The translations under genes and the position numbers were made by a program. The notes beneath the pieces are model-generated. The model worked only from the letters and a program-made list of their open reading frames with translations, did no database searches and was not told the DNA's origin. From the NCBI RefSeq assembly GCF_000210295.1, contig NC_026742.1, forward strand, positions 1,612,001-1,676,000: a DNA stretch of 64,000 bases, read 5' to 3'. Within the stretch, counting starts at the first letter, position 1; the number at the start of each line of letters is the position of its first letter. Source of the DNA: Trypanosoma brucei gambiense DAL972 (lineage: Eukaryota > Euglenozoa > Kinetoplastea > Trypanosomatida > Trypanosomatidae). This document shows, piece by piece, positions 22,489 through 39,505 of this stretch.

Positions 22489-23742
22489 ATGTTTAAGTGC
22501 CCCGTGGCTGTTCTCCTCTCTTCGGCATCATCTTCCGCTACAGGTTGCTGCCAGAGTAATCCTTACAAGGTTTTGGGAGTTGAACCAAACACTCCCTTCG
22601 ATGAGGTGAAGAGTCGCTTCCATGAACTTGCGCAGTTGTACCACCCCGACATGCCAAACGGTGATGCGGGAAAATTCCGTGAGATTAACGCCGCATACCG
22701 GCAACTGCGCGCAACCCACCGTGAGTGGCGGTCGAACAACATGAACACCCAAACTCACCACCAATCGGAGTTTTGGGGTAGCCAAGGCAACACTGCTGAT
22801 GCCGACAAGGAAGACCATTATACCAAGCAATGGAAAAATGGCCCCCATCACTCTACCACAAATGCACGAATGCGCGGTACTCAACAGCGAGCATTCATGC
22901 ACGAGATTCTGTGGTTGTATGAGGGTTACGAGATGGCCCTTATATTGGGAACTGCAGTGGTTGTACTTATCATCGCTTTTGAGCGGTATCTGCTCGTTCG
23001 TCGTGTTACCCAAGAGAAGCGGTCGAGGCGGATAGCCATGGAAGAGGGACTCCCTCCGAGCATGCCCTTGGAGGTTGACGAGAATATGATGCGAATGTAT
23101 AATGTGCCCGTTCCATCCGAGGCAATTGAAATGGACGAAGCCATTGCCAAGGAAATGACTTACCACCGTCGCGCAACTCAGCGACGCTTTGAAGATTTCC
23201 GAGAGTTCTTGTTTGTGTACGACCCAGATGGTGTGACCTCGCGAAAAGTCACAACGGTGCGTGTTGCCGCGCCGTACGTCGATGAACCTCTTATACCCAC
23301 TCGATGCCCTGTTGTGAGGGAGTTTAACTCTGAACAAAAAGGTACAAAATATGAGAACATTTTAAAAGAGGTGGTGGAAACTTCCAGCACAACACCGTGG
23401 CTATCGCCGGACGCTCAGTTTGCTGCCCCACTTGTTGTCCAAGGTCTCGCTGTCATACCAATGAATTCTCCCAACACAGCCAAGTGGACCTTCATTGAGT
23501 ACAAGAACGCAGATAATCCCACGGATCCACCGATGTGTCTCGTGGCACTAAGAAACAGACGATTCGAGAAACTTGGCATGTGCCAGAGGGTAACAATATC
23601 AGGGAGTGGGCAACTAAGTGCCAAGTTGCTTCAAAAGCGGGAAGAGGACTTGAAGAATGGTTTGCGAGGGGATGCTCTCGTAAAAGGATCTCCGCTACCG
23701 CTAAAGGATACCACAACCGCGCTTGAACACATGAAGTTATGA
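22489..23742 (+). CDS. Membrane-bound DnaJ-domain protein, probably mitochondrial
   Basis: A 417-residue J-protein that should stimulate an Hsp70 partner. The frame is open upstream from a TTG at 22390, but the first ATG is 22489. The N-terminus (MFKCPVAVLLSSASSS) could be a mitochondrial presequence. The J domain follows at about 24-85: NPYKVLGVEPNTP, helix II, then the essential HPD in YHPDMPNG and FREINAAYRQL. A single transmembrane segment, LILGTAVVVLIIAFERYLLV, lies near residues 147-166 and is followed by a basic stretch. The C-terminal domain has no zinc finger or G/F region, so this is a class III (type C) J-protein. Trypanosomatids have an expanded set of these; the specific client is unknown. 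Confidence 0.85.
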   Translation: MFKCPVAVLLSSASSSATGCCQSNPYKVLGVEPNTPFDEVKSRFHELAQLYHPDMPNGDAGKFREINAAYRQLRATHREWRSNNMNTQTHHQSEFWGSQGNTADADKEDHYTKQWKNGPHHSTTNARMRGTQQRAFMHEILWLYEGYEMALILGTAVVVLIIAFERYLLVRRVTQEKRSRRIAMEEGLPPSMPLEVDENMMRMYNVPVPSEAIEMDEAIAKEMTYHRRATQRRFEDFREFLFVYDPDGVTSRKVTTVRVAAPYVDEPLIPTRCPVVREFNSEQKGTKYENILKEVVETSSTTPWLSPDAQFAAPLVVQGLAVIPMNSPNTAKWTFIEYKNADNPTDPPMCLVALRNRRFEKLGMCQRVTISGSGQLSAKLLQKREEDLKNGLRGDALVKGSPLPLKDTTTALEHMKL

Positions 23743-24185
23743 GCAGCTCCCATTCTTAATTGCAGCATCAGGCAATATTGACATTCGCCGGAACAGGAAA
23801 GCAGCACAGGATACGCTCCTTGACGCACCGTAGGTTTCTGCATCTCAAGGACAATGCAATTAGCCTCTTTGTACATTTAAACGGCAGAAGCAAGAATATC
23901 TTCAAAATTACATTTTTATTGTGTATCTCAAAAAAAAAAAACAATAAAAAACATCTAACAATCTTCCTTTGTTGAGCTAACATCCTTTCGGTAGGTAAAA
24001 AAAAAGACAAAAAATATTATGTTAAAAACATACTAACAAGAAAATATATATACAATCATCGAACACAAGACACCGTCATCATCACATTCGTCAAAAACGC
24101 AAAATCGACATCAACAAAACACTCACACATATATTAGTCACGCAGCAAGAGGGAAAAGCAGAATTGAAAAAAAAAATTTAAAGAA
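23743..24185. other. Spacer before the glycerol kinase array
   Basis: Unique AT-rich sequence ending at the left edge of the tandem array. Homology to the array units starts at about 24186, where GGAATGAAGGCG becomes shared. No gene is seen. Confidence 0.55.
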
Positions 24186-25075
24186 GGAATGAAGGCGATC
24201 GAGATGCTAATGTGACGGACCTCGTCGGCTTGCTTTACTGTATACGCAGGATCGTGATGATATTAACCCTGCTCCGCTACTGAGTGTTGAAGCATGAAAC
24301 GATATCCTTCAGGGCTACTGATGCCTGCGTGGACAGTGTATGGGGTGTGACTTCCCTTTCATTAACTTCTCTTGTACATGCGTTGAAGCACAATCACACA
24401 TATAAACGTATGCAACCTGGCGAGTGTAGGCCCGCCAGCTACCACGTGGAGTGTATACTCTCTATCTCTACGACGGTCGTTCTACCGGGCCAAGAAGCGG
24501 CGTCTGTTACTCAACAGTGGTTTCATTCATATGTTGTGTGACGTAGTGGCCACATGATGATCCATGTATTCACCATATCGACACTGAGTCGGAAACTCCC
24601 CGTGACGCACAAGTGATTGTGCATGGAACCGCCCGCACACGCTGTAGGGCACTGACTACTTTGGTACGGGTGCCACATCTTCCTTACTTTTCTTACCTCT
24701 ATCCCCCCTCTTCATTTCCCTGTTGCAACCGTACATACCCTAAACACACGTACGCTACTATGATTACATCCATAATGCGTCAGGACACACGAGTGTGTAC
24801 GTGACTGTTGGATTCGAACGCGACGCCGTAAGCAATATGATCACTCTCCCATCTTTCAATCACTTCATCTCTCACAAGATGTTTATTTCCCATAAAGGCC
24901 ATCATCTCGCTACATTTGGATTTGAGGTGCCATATAGAGTCATTGTTGAATTTCGGCTAATGTTTCGGTTAAGCATATGAACGTAAAAGTGGAATGTGTT
25001 ATGTTCACCCACTACCATGCTTTGTTCGCTACCTGTCGTGGCTCACCTATTTGATGGTCCGTTGGATTAGTATGA

Positions 25076-25175
25076 NNNNNNNNNNNNNNNNNNNNNNNNN
25101 NNNNNNNNNNNNNNNNNNNNNNNNNNNNNNNNNNNNNNNNNNNNNNNNNNNNNNNNNNNNNNNNNNNNNNNNNNN
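25076..25175. other. Assembly gap of 100 N in array unit A
   Basis: Exactly 100 N, the conventional size for a gap of unknown length. It sits where unit A should continue from the kinase 5' region into the glycerol kinase gene; the sequence beyond it is a 50-bp minisatellite. The true content could include whole kinase units. Confidence 0.97.
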
Positions 25176-25177
25176 CC

Positions 25178-25777
25178 CTGTGAGAATACTTTTAGTACAG
25201 GCGAGTAGACACTCTATACTGCCACCCCTGTAAGAATACATTTAGTACAGGCGAGTAGACACTCTATGCGGCCACTCCTGTTAGAATACTTTTAGTACTG
25301 GCGAGTAGACACTCTATACTACCACCCCTGTGAGAATACTTTTAGTACAGGCGAGTACACGCTCTATACTACCACCCCTGTGAGAATACTTTTAGTACAG
25401 GCGAGTAGACACTCTATGCGGCCACTCCTGTTAGAATACTTTTAGTACAAGCGAGTACACACAGTATACTGCCACCCCTGTGAGAATACTTTTAGTACAG
25501 GCGAGTACACGCTCTATACTACCACCCCTGTGAGAATACTTTTAGTACAGGCGAGTAGACACTCTATACTGCCACCCCTGTAAGAATACATTTAGTACAG
25601 GCGAGTAGACACTCTATGCGGCCACTCCTGTTAGAATACTTTTAGTACAGGCGAGTAGACACTCTATGCTGCCACCCCTGTGAGAATACATTTATTACAG
25701 GCGAGTACACGCTCTATACTGCCACTCCTGTTAGAATACTTTTAGTACAGGCGAGTACACGCTCTATACTGCCACCC
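25178..25777. repeat. Minisatellite: twelve tandem 50-bp repeats
   Basis: Twelve uninterrupted units of exactly 50 bp, each beginning CTGTNAGAATAC when phased at 25178; two extra bases precede the first. Units 1 and 8, 2 and 9, and 4 and 7 are identical, so 1-2-3 recurs as 8-9-10. Each unit contains TACTTTTAGTA (TACATTTAGTA or a similar variant in a few units), in which TACT and AGTA are inverted around TTT. The array begins directly at the N gap and ends in CCCCTTCTTTG, where the normal 3' flank of a glycerol kinase unit resumes. Its period equals that of the 50-bp repeats lying upstream of T. brucei VSG expression sites; I could not check sequence identity. It lacks unique spacers and so is not CRISPR-like. 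Confidence 0.95.
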
Positions 25778-32723
<6,946 letters not shown>

Positions 32724-34811
32724 TATTCTGAGGTTATGTGTGCTTTGTGATTTGCGTAATGGACTAACAGGCTGAACGGTATATCTTTTTTCTAAATCAT
32801 CTCGAAGATTCTGTTTGTTTTTAAGAGGATTATCTTGGGACCTACCACGTTTTGTTATGTTTTCCCATTCCAATATTTTCCCTTTTTGTTCAACACTTTT
32901 TTATTGTTTCCTTCGGATTTGGTCACTATTGCTCCTTCTTTGTTGATATCCCTATGTTTTGTTGTTTTCGCCCCCCCCCCACACACACACACCACTAAGT
33001 ACGGTTGCCTTCTATATCAACCACGTTCCGGTCATATGACCTCGTGGAATATCACTTCTGTTTCGTGTCCTTGAAGCATCAGAAGTGGCTGCGGTTTCTG
33101 TTTGTAGGGAGTCGGCTTTTTGACTTGGTTCATTCCGTCGAGGTTTGACACGGGGGATGGCACCAACTGTATTTGCTGTGGGGTTTATACTTGGCGCGGT
33201 TTCGCACACGCGGATGCCGTGAAAAGGAATGCCACGGCAATAAGTAACACTCAAGACGAATATTGATTTTTTTTTATTTCTCCTTTTTCTCTCTTTTTTA
33301 ATGTGTGCCGAAATAATAACAATAACGCCAACGGGCCATGATTTGGCTGAATTGGAGGAGTGGAAAAGAAGAATGCATTCACTTTGTGGTGAAGTGTGAT
33401 CCTCCATCACTTTCACTTCCTTGAGATCTTCCTGTGCTAATCTTGGCTGGGATACTAAGATATGTGCTGCTGTCACAGTTTTTCTCAATACCCTAACTCC
33501 ATCTCCCACCTTGTAGTAGCGTTAAAGAAAATAATAATATCTAATCAATTTTGTCTGTAAGGTTGCCTGTGTACCTCATGCGTCTCTTTGTGGTGTTGTG
33601 GGGAATGAAGGCGACCGAGATACTAATGTGACGGACCTCGTCGGCTTGCTTTACTGTATACACAGGATCGTGATGATATTAACCCTGCTCCGCTACTGAG
33701 TGTTGAAGCATGAAACGATATCCTTCAGGGCTACTGATGCCTGCGTGGACAGTGTATGGGGTGTGACTTCCCTTTCATTAACTTCTCTTGTACATGCGTT
33801 GAAGCACAATCACACATATAAACGTATGCAACCTGGCGAGTGTAGGCCCGCCAGCTACCACGTGGAGTGTATACTCTCTATCTCTACGACGGTCGTTCTA
33901 CCGGGCCAAGAAGCGGCGTCTGTTACTCAACAGTGGTTTCATTCATATGTTGTGTGACGTAGTGGCCACATGATGATCCATGTATTCACCATATCGACAC
34001 TGAGTCGGAAACTCCCCGTGACGCACAAGTGATTGTGCATGGAACCGCCCGCACACGCTGTAGGGCACTGACTACTTTGGTACGGGTGCCACATCTTCCT
34101 TACTTTTCTTACCTCTATCCCCCCTCTTCATTTCCCTGTTGCAACCGTACATACCCTAAACACACGTACGCTACTATGATTACATCCATAATGCGTCAGG
34201 ACACACGAGTGTGTACGTGACTGTTGGATTCGAACGCGACGCCGTAAGCAATATGATCACTCTCCCATCTTTCAATCACTTCATCTCTCACAAGATGTTT
34301 ATTTTCACTTTTCCCCATCATCTCGCTACATTTGGATTTGAGGTGCGTGTTAGAGTCATTGTTGAATTTCGGCTAATGTTTCGGTTAAGCATATGAACGT
34401 AAAAGTGGAATGTGTTATGTTCACCCACTACCATGCTTTGTTCGCTACCTGTCGTGGCTCACCTATTTGATGGTCCGTTGGGTTAGTATGACGAAGCTAG
34501 AGTCGTTGCTTATCGGTGTAATTTGGTTTTGTTGGCATACATTGGTGTAATTTTGTGAAGCTCACCTCCCTTAATCGCCACCCACGTTTGTGTTATTGCG
34601 CTCATACACCTCTGGTAATGCAATCCTCGTCTTCATGTGTTTTCACTGCATTTATATCTACGTCCGCGTCATAATCTGCAATGCCGACCTGTAGGAGAGT
34701 TAGCCACTAAGTTTATTATTATTATTTAATATTTTTGGCGTAATTTTTTTGAATTTTAATTTTCGTTTTTTGACTTTTCTTCTTAACTCTTTTCTTTTGG
34801 TTCAGCCTCGC
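32724..34811. other. Array right edge and UBA1 upstream region
   Basis: Holds the 3' flank of kinase copy 2, the unit boundary near 33602, and the partial unit D, which repeats the whole kinase upstream region. Repeat homology ends near 34726 inside the TTA repeat. The following 85 bp are unique and T-rich and supply the UBA1 splice signal. Confidence 0.7.
34742..34805 (+). promoter_or_regulatory. Predicted SL trans-splice acceptor for UBA1
   Basis: A polypyrimidine-rich run of about 60 nt, interrupted by a few purines, ends in TTCAG with AG at 34804-34805. The first ATG of the UBA1 frame follows only 6 nt later at 34812. Confidence 0.65.
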
Positions 34812-37800
34812 ATGCCAAGACATCAACGGGATCGCTTTTCCAATTGTCCTGCATTTTGTTCGCATACTAGTAATAAGCTTTTTCGAACAGAGTTAACCCA
34901 TTATTCCTCCGATACTACAAGAAACGTTAATATAAACGGATTTACCAAAATGAGTAAGATGGCTGGTGCTACGGCCGATTCAAGTGATGCTTCTTCAGCC
35001 ATTGATTCCAAGTTTCTTGATCAGCAGAGTCGGACGATTGGCACTTATGGTTTGGAGACAATGGCAAAACTAATATCTTTCAAGGTTCTTGTTGTTGGGT
35101 GCGGAGGAGTCGGTATAGAGACTGCGAAAAACCTTGCGCTTGCTGGCGTACACACTATTACTCTTTGTGATCCAAAGAAAGCTGAATTGAAGGATATGGG
35201 GGTTAACTTTGCCGTCACAGAAACAACAATAAAGGCTGGTTTGACTCGGGCGGAAGCTTCAAAGAGGTTGGTTGCGGAGCTAAACCCGAATGTACGCGTA
35301 CGGACAGTCGATGCTATTGATGAAGCTGTAGTCAGTGAAGTGAACTGTGTTGTATATACTTCTGCAGCGGCGGATTGGTCTTCGAAAACACTGTTGAAGT
35401 GGGACCAGTTTTGTCGGACGAGAACACCCGCTATATCATTTATTTTTGCTTTCCAGGGTGGTTCACTTGCTTCCGTTTTTGCTGATCATGCCCCCAACTT
35501 CACTGTTAAGGATGCTGATGGAAGGCCAATGCTGCAAAAATTGATAGTGGAGGTTCTCACAAAGCGCGACAAGAGTGGAGTGGAGTACACACGCGTGCGC
35601 TACGAAACACCAGAGGGTCAAACACCCGGAGCTTTCCGTGATTACACGGAAGTTAAGTTTAGTGAAGTTAAGGGACTTTGTAAGGCAAATGGAGAAAGTA
35701 TTAATGGTAATGTTTTCAAGGGCGTGGTGTGCACTGGTGATCCCCCAAACACCGTGCGAATATATCCCTCACTGGAAAGCCAAGGTTATTCTGCTTACGA
35801 AACTGCGGGCTTCCTTCACGAGATGAAGGAAAGCCAGCAATTGAAGTTCCGGGCACTCTCAGAAGCCCTTTCGTGCCCGGGTCAGTTTGTACCTGTTAGC
35901 TCCATGATGGATGGGTCGGAGGAATCTCAATCTCACCTGACTTTTACCGCATTATTGAGATTTTTTGACAAACACGGTCGGCTACCCGAACTTCATAATC
36001 TATCTGAGGCGAATGAAGTAGTTTCACTCGCCAAAGCTGTCAACGAGGAGAACAAAGCTGCCGATGCGAAGCTCGAGAAGGTGGATCACCCTATGTTTTT
36101 GCAGCACGAAAACAAGGAATTTCCTTCTCGCCTTGCACCACCTCCACCACCAACTCCTCTTTGCGTTGAAACTCTCGATGAGGGGTTTGTTTGCTCGCAG
36201 GCGCTTGTGTCTGCTGCAGAACTTCAACCTCTTTGCGCCGTATGGGGAGCCGTTCTTGCACAAGAGATTGTGAAGATTACAGGTAAATATACACCAATTT
36301 GTCAGTGGCTTCATGTTGGCTACTCTTCGATCCTCGCTAGCAACGCTTCTTACACGAAATCTCCCCAAGAGTATAAGGTTGTTGACCATCGCTACAAGCA
36401 TCTGATATCACTGTTCGGAAAAACGTTTGTTGAAAAATTAAACAATCTGAAACTTTTTATGGTTGGCTGCGGTGCTCTCGGATGTGAGAACATTAAGAAC
36501 TTTGCTCTTTGTGGAATGAGCTGCGGCCCCCGTGGCTCATTCGTTGTTACAGACAACGACCGGATCGAAGTATCCAACCTAAGTCGCCAGTTTCTTTTCC
36601 GTGAGGAAAACGTCGGCCAACCGAAATCAGCCGTGGCTGTGTCGCGAATGAAGAGTATAAACAAGGATGTGAAAGCTGATGCCCGGCAGGATTACGTGGG
36701 AAGCAACACGGAACATATTTACCATGATGTGTTCTGGAATGGGTTGGACGCGGTCGTTAACGCTCTTGACAACATGGAAACTCGACTCTATGTTGACCAG
36801 AAGTGCGTGAACTTCCACAAAATCCTTGTGGAAGCAGGAACGATGGGAACTGGCGGAAACGTTGATATCGTTGTTCCTGGTAAAACCACGTCGTACTCAG
36901 ATGGTGGTGCCGCGGATACAACCGGTGGTATTCCCATGTGCACGTTGCGCAATTTCCCGTACACCTCCGACCACTGCACTGAATGGGCGCGGGCGCAGTT
37001 CGATGACCTTTTTGTTTCCCCAATGCAAACAGTGAGACAACTGTTGGAAAACCCAGCAGCGTTCACTGAACGCATAAAGAATGAGGTAAACAATGCTCAG
37101 AGCGCAGGTGAACGACTCAGTTTGGTTGAGAAAAACCTTGGCATTCTTCAAGGCATACAGAAAACGGTAACAACTCTATCTGCGGGCGTTTCCATGGAAA
37201 AATGCGTGCAGTGTGCGTGGGAGACAATGTTTCATCTCTTCCGTGACCGCATTCTTGACCTACAGCGTTCTTTCCCGAAGGATGCCAAGAAGAAAAATGG
37301 TGAAAAGTTTTGGTCTGGACACCGCAAGTACCCAACCCCACTCGAGGTCAACATAAAAGCCCTGTCATCTGACCCTGACGTTGCGGAGTTTCTCATTTCT
37401 GCTGCAAACCTGTTTGCATGCATGTACGGTATTCATCCTCAAAAGCATGAGCCTCGGCTGAATGACCCCAAAAAGCGCTGGATGCAGCAATATCGCACGC
37501 TGGATTGGCTTAATGGCTTTATGAAAAACTGCACGGTACCAGAATACAAACCTGGCTCTGTTGAGGGACTTGATGACGACCTTCTTCAATCTATGGAAAA
37601 GCAAGAGGTTTCCAAAGACGAAACGACAAAGGAGCAAACTCTGAATAACCTCCTGAGTAGTGTTGTGGCATTGGCTCAGAAGTGTCATAACATGAATACC
37701 GTACCATTGGACTTCGAAAAAGATGATGATGATAACTTTCACATTGACTTCGTTGCCGCAACGAGCAACCTCCGAGCCCGCAACTATGACATCCCTACGC

Positions 37801-38456
37801 AAGACCGATTCAAGGTGAAGCTTGTAGCTGGAAAAATTATACCCGCCATCGCAACCACAACGGCTGCAGTCACTGGACTTGCCCTCATCGAGTACTTCAA
37901 GGCTTTGTTGAGCAACGATGTCTCCTGCCTCCGCAATGGCATGCTTGATATTGGTACAAATAACTACGTTTTGTTTGAGCGTGATGCCCCACTTAAACAT
38001 CGTACCCGTGTTGATAAAACCTACTTACCTGAGCAAGACTACACGTACAAGAAGAAGGTTATTTGTCTCCCTGAAGGATACACCAAGTATGACATGATTG
38101 AAGTGCCCATTACGAAGGCGACTACCGTTCAACAGTTTGCTACAGAACTTGAAAAGAAACTTAATACCCTCCTCCCAACTGGGATGAATGCGGGCTGTGA
38201 GGTAAGCGCAATTGGTGTCGGTAAAGGAAGTTTGTGGAATGGACTGCCAAAGCACGCTAACACCAACTGCTCTTTGATGGACGTCATCGAGAAGCAAAAA
38301 CTCTCTGAAGTGGGTGGGAAACTCCCGCGACCCTTCTGGGAGAATCGCACACATTTTCACGACTTATCCGTTACTGTGTCTATTGATGATGACGATGCCA
38401 ATGTCGATGAGGTTGATGTTGAAACCGCTACAATACTTTTGCGCATCCAACAATAA
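34812..38456 (+). CDS. UBA1: Ubiquitin-activating enzyme E1
   Basis: Activates ubiquitin with ATP and passes it as a thioester to E2 enzymes. The 1214-residue product, counted from the first ATG at 34812, has the two-half architecture of a canonical E1. The N-terminal inactive adenylation half has VVGCGGVGIETAKNL. The active half has MVGCGALGCENIKNFAL (nucleotide binding) and NLSRQFLFRE. The catalytic cysteine lies in MCTLRNFP (Cys710), and a C-terminal ubiquitin-fold-like domain binds E2. A low-complexity proline patch (APPPPPTP) lies around residue 445. The first 45 or so residues precede the conserved start, so ATGs in MSKMAG near residue 46-49 are alternatives. T. brucei has, as I recall, two E1 paralogues; this could be either. 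Confidence 0.93.
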   Translation: MPRHQRDRFSNCPAFCSHTSNKLFRTELTHYSSDTTRNVNINGFTKMSKMAGATADSSDASSAIDSKFLDQQSRTIGTYGLETMAKLISFKVLVVGCGGVGIETAKNLALAGVHTITLCDPKKAELKDMGVNFAVTETTIKAGLTRAEASKRLVAELNPNVRVRTVDAIDEAVVSEVNCVVYTSAAADWSSKTLLKWDQFCRTRTPAISFIFAFQGGSLASVFADHAPNFTVKDADGRPMLQKLIVEVLTKRDKSGVEYTRVRYETPEGQTPGAFRDYTEVKFSEVKGLCKANGESINGNVFKGVVCTGDPPNTVRIYPSLESQGYSAYETAGFLHEMKESQQLKFRALSEALSCPGQFVPVSSMMDGSEESQSHLTFTALLRFFDKHGRLPELHNLSEANEVVSLAKAVNEENKAADAKLEKVDHPMFLQHENKEFPSRLAPPPPPTPLCVETLDEGFVCSQALVSAAELQPLCAVWGAVLAQEIVKITGKYTPICQWLHVGYSSILASNASYTKSPQEYKVVDHRYKHLISLFGKTFVEKLNNLKLFMVGCGALGCENIKNFALCGMSCGPRGSFVVTDNDRIEVSNLSRQFLFREENVGQPKSAVAVSRMKSINKDVKADARQDYVGSNTEHIYHDVFWNGLDAVVNALDNMETRLYVDQKCVNFHKILVEAGTMGTGGNVDIVVPGKTTSYSDGGAADTTGGIPMCTLRNFPYTSDHCTEWARAQFDDLFVSPMQTVRQLLENPAAFTERIKNEVNNAQSAGERLSLVEKNLGILQGIQKTVTTLSAGVSMEKCVQCAWETMFHLFRDRILDLQRSFPKDAKKKNGEKFWSGHRKYPTPLEVNIKALSSDPDVAEFLISAANLFACMYGIHPQKHEPRLNDPKKRWMQQYRTLDWLNGFMKNCTVPEYKPGSVEGLDDDLLQSMEKQEVSKDETTKEQTLNNLLSSVVALAQKCHNMNTVPLDFEKDDDDNFHIDFVAATSNLRARNYDIPTQDRFKVKLVAGKIIPAIATTTAAVTGLALIEYFKALLSNDVSCLRNGMLDIGTNNYVLFERDAPLKHRTRVDKTYLPEQDYTYKKKVICLPEGYTKYDMIEVPITKATTVQQFATELEKKLNTLLPTGMNAGCEVSAIGVGKGSLWNGLPKHANTNCSLMDVIEKQKLSEVGGKLPRPFWENRTHFHDLSVTVSIDDDDANVDEVDVETATILLRIQQ

Positions 38457-39505
38457 AGCTTCATATTGAATGGCGGAAAGCGGAGAAGGCACTTGGGTGA
38501 AGGAGGAAACGCAGTTACAAGGGAAAGAAGAGAGAAATTATGATGTGGAAAATGGAATAAGGAAGAGAAAAAAAAGACCAAGGGGAGGGAGAGAGTATGA
38601 GTGAAGGCATGATATGAGTCTGATGAATCCTCACACAAATATACACATCCCAACTAAACAAATTTTAGTTTTCAGTTGATGTTTTGCTCCCTTTTTGTGT
38701 TGCTTTTTTTCTGTAGTTGCTGTTGCTCGTGTTTGACATAATTATTGAAGCACTTAATGAAAAAAAAAGAGGGGAGGGAGCTGAAGGTGCTGTGCATTAA
38801 ACATAAGGTCAGGTTTTTTAAAAGAAAAAAAAGACGTAGAAGAAGGAAATGCTTTTCGTGTATTTGTGTGCTTCAGCACGTGGTGGGGGAGGAATTGGAC
38901 GCGACCACATACAAAGGTAAAAGTGAAACATGTGAGGGGCGAATGAATTTTGCAAAATGATGATGGTCCCTACTGCTCACGTAAGTAAAGGGGGTTTCGT
39001 CCACCCTTCTTTTTCATTCTTTTTTTAAAAATGTTGTTAGCAGTGGGGCGTTTTATTTTTCGTTTCTCGTTTCTCTTTCACTTTGGATGAGATTATGTAT
39101 GTAATATGCGTTTGTGTTTGTATTATCTATCTTTTTGTTCTGTTCCTGTTTCCTTTCCCTTCCCTTCCTTTATACTATTACTGCTGTTTGTGGTTCTTCT
39201 TATTGATTTCACTCCCACTAGTGTGATAAGGTAGAGGAGGAAGCACTTGTGCTGTTCCTTTGTTACCGGGCCAAAACAAAGGAAGTGAAAGACAGTGGGA
39301 AAGTGTAAAAAATAAAAGGGGGTTCTGATTGCACAGCAATCTGACCTTGACCTTTCGATCTCATTTACAAGCGGTTGCGTCACGCTGTGTAAAGCTTTCA
39401 AAGTTGGTGTTAATCAAGACAAACAGATAGTATTGTTTCTCTCCAATCCACGCCTCTGCGTGCGGGATAATATTTGTTTTGGCAGTAATAGATTGCGGTT
39501 TCGCC
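38457..39505. other. Intergenic spacer
   Basis: About 1 kb. Purine-rich after the UBA1 stop, then T-rich. A strong pyrimidine tract at about 39128-39172 is followed by AG near 39220 and more AGs downstream, candidate SL acceptors for the MPE1 gene. No gene is seen. Confidence 0.55.

Noticed and set aside
24284..25233. Small + strand frames (85, 63 and 61 codons) recurring in every array unit
   Set aside because: The longest opens at GTG and has no upstream splice signal of its own. The frames recur because the unit is duplicated, and their composition shows no domain.
25178..25777. Possible CRISPR-like array
   Set aside because: There are no unique spacers between repeats and the genome is eukaryotic; it is a simple minisatellite.
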